This document shows, one piece after another, positions 58,115 through 64,000 of a DNA stretch of 64,000 nt. Each line of letters begins with the position of its first letter. The stretch's first letter is position 1. Below the pieces are notes generated by a model. That model had not been told where the DNA came from, did not search any database, and saw only the letters and a list, made by a program, of their open reading frames with translations. The translations under genes were made by a program, and so were the position numbers. The stretch spans positions 198,936,143 through 199,000,142 of the forward strand of contig NC_071387.1 in assembly GCF_022682495.2 (NCBI RefSeq), given 5' to 3'. This stretch comes from Desmodus rotundus. Its lineage: Eukaryota; Chordata; Mammalia; Chiroptera; Phyllostomidae.

Positions 58115-59070
58115 TAAATAAAAGAGAAGTGAAGTGATATCAAAGTCACACTATCACTTTTTACAAGGGATCCGCCCCCAGAACATGCTAAACATAAAAA
58201 CAGTGTTGTATTTAGTACTATGTCTTTTTTCTACCTAAAATCTGCATGCCTCTTTAAAACCTAGTCACTATTTGATTTCAGCACATGGTTGAGACATAGC
58301 AGGAGTTTACCGAACACTTATGAAATGAGGTACAGGCCCTCTAATGTAGGGATGGGTAATTCCTATCACAGTGGGTGTTTTCCAATGCCGTAAACAGTGA
58401 AAAAAACTATTGCTGGAATCTCTACCCTCCTGACGGTTTTCACTTCTCTGCAAACACAAAAGCCAACATGATAGCGTCTCACGTAAGTACATAATGCTTT
58501 ACATCTTTCCTTTCCTGCTGCCTCTGTCTTCTGAAAAATAAAGAATCAGAGTTCTTTAACACCCCTGAAGAATCCTGCTTTACTTGTAGCTTACCTAACC
58601 ATTAATTAAATCATGGGACTACAATGGCCAGTCTGATATCATCACAGGAATGTTCTCTGCAGGATTTCTAAGAAATGACTGACTATGTTTCTGCTTGAGC
58701 CAACCCGGTGATGGACAAGGCACTGCTCTGAAAACCAGCCTGCTGTGCTCCATCACCGAGCCAGTGCAAACACAGAAAGGCTTTTGCATTCCTTGTACGT
58801 GCATCTATCTCCGTAACATCTACCCAATTGTCCTGATTCTTCCCTTTAGAACCACATAGACGTGAAAGCCATTTTTTTAACTCTATTTCAAAGTTCCTTT
58901 TCTCTAGAGAGCCTCTATCTACCTTCTCACTCCATCTTTATATTCCACATTCTTCACCTCTCAGGTCATACTGCCAAATAGTCTAGAACAATGAAAAAAT
59001 TGTTCTATATAAAGCTCTAGCAATTTTTTGAAGCTAGCAGAAACCAGGAAGATCAAGTAATCTAATCAGC
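58115..59070. other. Intergenic; small L2/MIR scrap at 58275-58325
   Basis: GTTGAGACATAGCAGGAGTT resembles an L2-type end. Otherwise nothing is recognised. Confidence 0.4.
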
Positions 59071-59074
59071 ATGT

Positions 59075-59225
59075 TTATCATGGGGGAAATAAGTCCTAGA
59101 GAACCAAAATATACACGCAAAGTTAAGAATCCTAGATAATTGGGGGCTGGAATTAGAATACATGATGCTAGTCTCTTGGCCAGTAGACCAGATGGCTTCC
59201 AATGTTCAGTGCTTAATGTTTTCAA
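59075..59225 (-). repeat. MIR SINE (antisense)
   Basis: ATCATGGGGGAAATAAGTCC, AAGTTAAGAATCCTAGATAA, GGGGCTGGAATTAGAATACA. Confidence 0.6.
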
Positions 59226-59233
59226 ATTGTATG

Positions 59234-59351
59234 CAGGGTGGGGCAAAAGTAGGTTTGTTTGTATGAAAAGCAATATAATAATTAATAAATAATAATATAA
59301 AAAAACTGTTTTGCATACTTACAACTGTAAATGTACTTTTGCCCCACCCTG
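59234..59351. mobile_element. Short MITE with CAGGGTGGGGCAAAAGTAGG ends (copy 2)
   Basis: It is a 118-base element. The left end is CAGGGTGGGGCAAAAGTAGG, and the right end reads TACTTTTGCCCCACCCTG, an almost perfect inverted repeat. The centre is AT-rich, and TA is found just outside both ends. It is related to copy 1 at 36372 and keeps more of the right half. Confidence 0.92.
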
Positions 59352-59354
59352 TAT

Positions 59355-59515
59355 ATTGCATTCTTACAACATCTATGTAAGATAAATAGGATGTATTTTT
59401 ATCTTTATTTAATAAATGAGGCTGGATGGGTCTCTATAAGGAAAAAAAATACTTAAGAGAACTGAGACAAGAAGCCCAGTCTTCTAGCTTCCAGTTCAAT
59501 ATTACTTGAATATTT
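59355..59515 (-). repeat. MIR SINE (antisense)
   Basis: ATTCTTACAACATCTATGTA, TTATTTAATAAATGAGGCTG, AAGCCCAGTCTTCTAGCTTC. Confidence 0.65.
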
Positions 59516-59519
59516 CATA

Positions 59520-60560
59520 GAAAATCAATATTCTTCCACTAAACATTTGGCAGGTGCTGCATTTGTGAGAGGCCTAGCACAAGACAGACGGCGCACCAAA
59601 GAGGACTTAACTCAAAAGAATTAAATGCAGGCACTATGTGCAGAGCAGTGTTCTGGGTTAACAGAACCAGAAAGAGGTGGCGAGGCATCCAGGGACTAGA
59701 AAGGGTGAAAAGGCTTCACTACTCCCGTGTCTGAAGGGGCCAGGGGTGTGGACAGGGTGTCTGGGGCCTGCCAGCAATGGAAGGGGAATGGTTGTCCCAA
59801 AGAAACTGGGGTCTCCGAGGGACAGCCACTGCCAGAATGTTGAGAAGCAGGAAGGAGGGAGGACTAGGGAAACACGTTGGACCTCTTTTTCCTCCTGCCT
59901 TCCAACTTCTTGCTGGTGTCTCTCCGTTAGTCAAATCTACCCAGAGTCCAGGGAGCACGGGTGTTTCTCGGTGCCCAGGGAAGAGAAGAGAATGGGTTGG
60001 GGGTGGAGTGCAGAGAAGAGCCAGAGCAGGGAGACCAGAGACAAGGATGTTTCTAGGAGCAGGTGCCTTCTTCAGTCAAGCTCCCTTTGCGGTTAGTAGT
60101 TAACTACGCGACGTTTTTAACAGCTAGGAACACTTGAAGAAATGGGGAGATCATCTAGATATGAGATATTCTGGAATCTCCTGAATGAAACATTAAAAAA
60201 AAAGCAGTGAATATACTTTTTTGGTTCAAATCACTCTCATCAGAAAGACAAACTGTGCTAAGATGTTTAATATGTCTCTGTCAACAGACAAAACTTGTGT
60301 CCTCACCCAGCCTAAAAGTACTGGGTCTGCCTCTTTGTATTCAACCCCGTCTACACAGTTCTCCCCTGGCTCCCTTTCAGAATCTGGTATAAGCACCTCA
60401 CTGAGCCTGAACTCCTAGAAATTAGTTACTCTTTATTTTCATTTCAAGTTGTTTCAAATATTCCATGTCAGAGTCGCCCTTCCTTTACTTCTCTATTCGC
60501 TACTCTTTCTGGCTTCATGAATGTGCTCCTATCCCAAAACATATAGTTGCTGGATATCAG
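59520..60560. other. Intergenic, GC-richer at 59640-60080
   Basis: Plus-strand frames of 139 and 108 codons and a minus frame of 79 overlap in different phases at 59677-60103. All are low-complexity mixtures of S, R, G and K without a domain, and none is supported as coding. Confidence 0.4.
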
Positions 60561-60564
60561 CATG

Positions 60565-60790
60565 TTTCAACCTTAGGACTGTGATATTTTGAGCCAGCTA
60601 ATTCTTTATTGCGGAGTGGGGGGGGGGGTGCTGGCCTGCACATTGTAGCTGTTCAGCAGCATCCCTGACCTCTACCCAGGAAATGCCAGGAGCATTGCCG
60701 CAGTTGTGACAAGCGAAAATACCTCCGTGTATTGCCAAGTGTGTCCTACAGGGAGGCAGACTGCCCTTGCTTGGAAACCACCACTGTATA
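60565..60790 (+). repeat. hAT-Charlie-type element, same family as 27945
   Basis: GCCAGCTAATTCTTTATTGC, a G run, TGCACATTGTAGCTGTTCAG, CAGCATCCCTGACCTCTACC, TTGTGACAAGCGAAAATACC, GAAACCACCACTG. It is better preserved than the copy at 27945. Confidence 0.82.
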
Positions 60791-60794
60791 TTCT

Positions 60795-61630
60795 GGAGAA
60801 AGACGATCCACAGCTCAGACTCATCTGGTTGCACCCAACCTCTTCCAGCTGCTTTGCAGCCATCCTAGCTAGCCCCATTAAGTCCAAATAAAATGAGGCA
60901 AAGATCATAAAGTGTCTAAAGGGGAGAAATTAATTGAACCCTGTTTTGTTTTGTCAGCCAGAAAGAGAAAAACCCACATCCAGGTGCTTGCTTAAGACCA
61001 AAAAAATAAATTCTGTACGCTAAACCCCCCCAAACTCTAAAATAAGGCTTTATGAGGTGTCAGACTGTGAATTCACTTTCCCTAGCTACAGTCCCTACCG
61101 AATGGTTGTCTGTAGCTTGTAACTCAAATGCTTAGTCTGAAGGAGTCAAGGAGGAACTGAACCCTCAGCAGCCTGGAAGCCAAGCCTAAGGATCTGAATC
61201 CCCTGGCAATGGGATCTCCGCACAGACTGACCCATGCGAAGAGGAAGCTCGGACCTTCAGGGGATTCTTTTAAGGTGAATGTAGTACAAGGACATTTGTG
61301 TTTTGAAAACCCTGTTAAGTATTCCCGCCCCCGCCCCCCCCTCCACCGCTCAAGGGCATTGTTTTAATTTATCTCTGTGATGTAGACAATCTTTGTAACC
61401 TAAAGTACTTGAGATAACGCAGTTCCAAATGTTTTATTTACAAAAGAGTTTAGTTGGACCAAACGCCCTTGAACAGACATCAACCAAAACACCCTTGAAC
61501 AGGCCTCAGCCATTCCCATGAGGAAGGGAGAGTTTTATTTTTGAAGCACTAACCTAAAGATTAGAAAATTCAAGAGTATGAAGAAACTTTAGAGAGATAT
61601 TTGGTCAAAGAGTATATTTCTCAAAATTTT
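60795..61630. other. Intergenic, with a small duplication at 61462-61510
   Basis: No gene is seen. AACGCCCTTGAACAGACATC and AACACCCTTGAACAGGCCTC form an imperfect two-copy repeat of about 24 bases. A C-rich run lies at 61325-61345. Confidence 0.5.
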
Positions 61631-61634
61631 GCTT

Positions 61635-61875
61635 GATTCAGAATCGCTTAGAGGTAGAGAATTTCAAATGCAGATTGCAGGCCACACCACAAAATTCTGA
61701 CTCAACAGAAACGGGCACGCACAAGAACGTTGAGCCTGCCGCCGGTGGGGAGCAAACTGGCTCGAAATTCTCACCTAGTCTAACTCTGCATTTCACAAAT
61801 GAGTAAACTGCGGCCCAGAAAGTTACACCCGCAAACGAGAAACAGAACTGAAATGAGACCCCAGTTCTCCTGCTT
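61635..61875 (-). repeat. MER5-like and MIR-like fragments
   Basis: TTTCAAATGCAGATTGCAGG and ATTCTGACTCAACAGAA (61655-61710) resemble a hAT-Charlie core. ATTTCACAAATGAGTAAACT and GCGGCCCAGAAAGTTACACC (61790-61830) resemble antisense MIR. Confidence 0.55.
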
Positions 61876-62026
61876 TTGCTGTTCAATGTCTCATCATGTA
61901 ATAATATGAGAAATAACAACACATCTCAAAACACTGTATCATTACCCAAAATGGCCATTCCAGAAGAGTTCAATCTGCAGATCTAGCTCTTGAAACCAAC
62001 AAGGGGTTTATGGTCCCCGAGAAGCT

Positions 62027-62149
62027 CCCGCGCCCCCCGCCCGCTGTGAATACAGCTGGTATATATGACAGAGGCTGGCGCTGCTGCTGGAGTGAGGCAG
62101 CTGCCTGTCTTTTGCTGTCAGTGATCTGCTGTAAGCACGGACCCCGGAG
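62027..62149 (+). promoter_or_regulatory. Candidate TATA promoter and first exon
   Basis: A GC box-like CGCCCCCCGCCCGC (62030-62043) is followed by an E-box CAGCTG (62053-62058), a TATATAT box (about 62060-62066), a GC-richer stretch with GGCGCTGCTGCTGGAG, a second CAGCTG (62098-62103), and a consensus 5' splice site GGAG|GTAAGAAG with GT at 62150-62151. The spacing fits a short non-coding first exon of about 60 bases starting near 62090. No gene is identified downstream in the window, so this would be the start of a transcript leaving it, or a non-coding RNA. It rests on motifs alone and could be chance. Confidence 0.3.
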
Positions 62150-62154
62150 GTAAG

Positions 62155-64000
62155 AAGGAGGTTGTGTGACCAAGGCTATCGCCTCCAGAAATCCTACTTG
62201 TGAGCTGATGCCCAATCATGGACAAGTTTGCTCTTCTCTGAGGTCCCAGCAAATGCTCAGACATCTCCGCCTGTGATGTGCACTGAATATTTGTATAGGT
62301 TTACTCAGTTGGTATCATTTCAATCCCCCCCCATTTTTGCTCACAGTGCATTAGTTCAAATACAGAAATCAGTATGTTCTTTCTAGACTATGGGAGCCGT
62401 CGCAGCTGCCTGCTAAGAATGACTGCCTCCTCCTTGCAAGGAAATGCCTGTTAACTCACACAAATGAAGGAAAACCATGTCTAAGACAAGAGTAGATTTT
62501 TACATTTCAACAGAAACTCTGGTGACTAACACTGGGATGTCATATTTTTCTATTTTTTTCAAGTGAAGACATAAAACATGACTACCAACTCTCACAACCT
62601 TTCATAAAAGACATTTAACCCCTATTAATAGAAAGTAATCAAATATTTGTTTTAAAATATCAGTCCTCCGAGGAACTCTCTATCATGCCCAACTTTATCA
62701 CAGATAGTAGGAATTAAGAATCAAACAGCAACAGTCCTTGGACTAACATTTGTGGACCCAACGTGGCACCTGGCCATACGGAGCAAATGACTTCCTAAAA
62801 GAATCTCAGTGGCTGTTACCAGAACCCTTGTATGACTGCCCCTGACGCACAACTGCCACCGTCATCCAGATTGTTTGTTTAATCGGGTGCACCTCGGTTG
62901 CCTTATCCGAGGACATCTCAGAATTTGAGATGATATTTCCCATCTGAGTTGCAGGAAGGTCACACTTTTTTTTTTCTCTTTCTTTTTTTAAGAAACTAAT
63001 CTCACCAGTGTTCTGTTCTCCATATTCCCCAGTTACTGGTCAAGGTGCAGGAGGACAAACAAACATGACGAGGGACACCAGCTGCTGGATAACATGCACT
63101 TTCCTCTCTAAGCATTCTCACTCTAGGGCAAAGTGTGCCTTCTTTTTATCTTGACTTTGAAAAAGCACTCATTGGACCGTTATTGTCACAAAACACAGAA
63201 ATAAGATGCTTCCAACTTCTCATCATGCCAATTTTATTGGAAGTAGTATAGAAATAATGAAAGATGTTAAATATGCCTTGATTTTCAAATGTGGAAATTG
63301 CTGTTGTCCTCTGAGAAGTAAATGTGGTGAGAAAAGCTGTTTTCAGCTCATAAATGTGGTTATTATTTCATATTTTTATAGAGCCCTAAATGCACAGGGT
63401 GCTGACAATATTTGAAGTGAGGCCAAGCAAATCAAATCCCTGGTCCAAAGCAGGCAGAGTCCATATGCAGACCGAACCCATACCAAAGCAACAACTCAAA
63501 GTAAACATTGTACAGCTTGGGGCCACTGCAAAGGGAGGGCCGTAGGAGGGGAAATGGCTTTATCGAGAAGAGAACAGATACTCCTAAAGTATAATAAAAG
63601 AATAAAAAGCCTTGAGGAGGCCCCAGAGCCTCAAAATGAATTGTCTAAACCAGCATTTCCTCCTAGAAACCTTTCGCCTCCCACTTTCCTGGCAGAAAAA
63701 AACAAATCTACTCCTGGACCATTAATTAGATGTCAAGGGTACATATATAAAATACATTTTGAAGCAGTTGTATTGATCCCTAGACACAGAGCCACTCCAT
63801 CCTCATCAGTTTTTAAACTGCAAGCTGGAAAACGCCCTTATTTAGAGGACCAAAAAATGCCTTCATCTTAAGCAAAAGGAAAAATCCTTCTAAATGGTAG
63901 AATCTTTGAACCTTGTTAATAAATCAGTCCAAGAATAGAGCGCTACATTCACAACGTGATCAATCAAAAGCCTCACACCAAATGGAAAAAATCTTCCAGT
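62155..64000. other. Repeat-poor right flank, no gene identified
   Basis: No repeats are recognised. The 105-codon plus frame at 63554-63871 (proline- and lysine-rich) shows no domain. If the candidate first exon is real this would be its first intron. Confidence 0.4.

Noticed and set aside
59677..60103. Overlapping 139-, 108- and 79-codon frames in a GC-richer patch
   Set aside because: Three frames on both strands overlap the same DNA, which is expected by chance when stops are rare in GC-richer sequence. None has family content.
61970..62215. 81-codon minus-strand frame over the candidate promoter
   Set aside because: It has no recognisable content, and the plus-strand promoter-like signals explain the GC-rich composition better.
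63554..63871. 105-codon frame near the right edge, first thought to be a small gene
   Set aside because: No known motif, no clear start or splice context, and no visible constraint. It remains unproven.

Overview
The window is nuclear DNA of a eutherian mammal and most likely a bat. The bat call rests on one copy of a VES-type tRNA-derived SINE (41646-41850), on several L1 3' tails ending in AACTGAACAACAATAAA after a G-rich tract, and on short DNA transposons (mariner and hAT types). The older background of MIR, L2, MaLR LTRs, hAT-Charlie and ancient L1M is shared by all placental mammals. The sequence is AT-rich and intergenic or deep intronic. I see no intact protein-coding gene, no rRNA or functional tRNA, no CRISPR array and no operon-like layout. 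The longest open frames (100-163 codons) look like chance or repeat-derived frames.

The only gene-derived locus I can name is an intronless, disabled retrocopy of PPID (cyclophilin 40) at about 49620-51010, with a stop at codon 31, a later stop, frame damage, an A-tail and a probable imperfect target-site duplication.

Layout: 0.4-1.2 kb, internally deleted mariner; 1.5-3.9 kb, MIR, young L1 tails and L2; 5.5-6.1 kb, antisense L1; 8.4-9.1 kb, a 5'-inverted young L1 beside an old L1; 9.4-13.3 kb, long antisense L1M remnants split by a TA-rich satellite-like tract; 14.7-15.7 kb, a MaLR LTR and a tail-to-tail L1 pair; 15.7-22.6 kb, mostly repeat-poor apart from an old repeat with a nested hAT element at 18.6-19.3 kb; 23-25.1 kb, an LTR fragment, antisense L1, an ORF2-deleted (HAL1-like) L1 and a mariner end; 27.9-29.2 kb, hAT-Charlie and a second copy of the first mariner; 32.3-37.2 kb, a dense sense-strand L1 cluster with a MIR split by an LTR; 38.9-41.9 kb, L2 and the VES SINE; 42-49 kb, scattered old repeats and microsatellites; 49.6-51 kb, the PPID retrocopy; 51-54.5 kb, repeat-poor sequence with enhancer-like character; 55-61.9 kb, old repeats and a MITE; 62.0-62.15 kb, a possible TATA promoter with a first exon and splice donor.

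The most informative content is the record of transposition: two different deletion derivatives of one mariner family in opposite orientations, a twin-primed L1 with a perfect 13-bp duplication, a half-L1 lacking ORF2, a tail-to-tail L1 pair, and nested hAT and LTR insertions with readable target-site duplications. I found no convincing novel molecular system. Repeat boundaries were judged by eye against remembered consensus sequences and are approximate.
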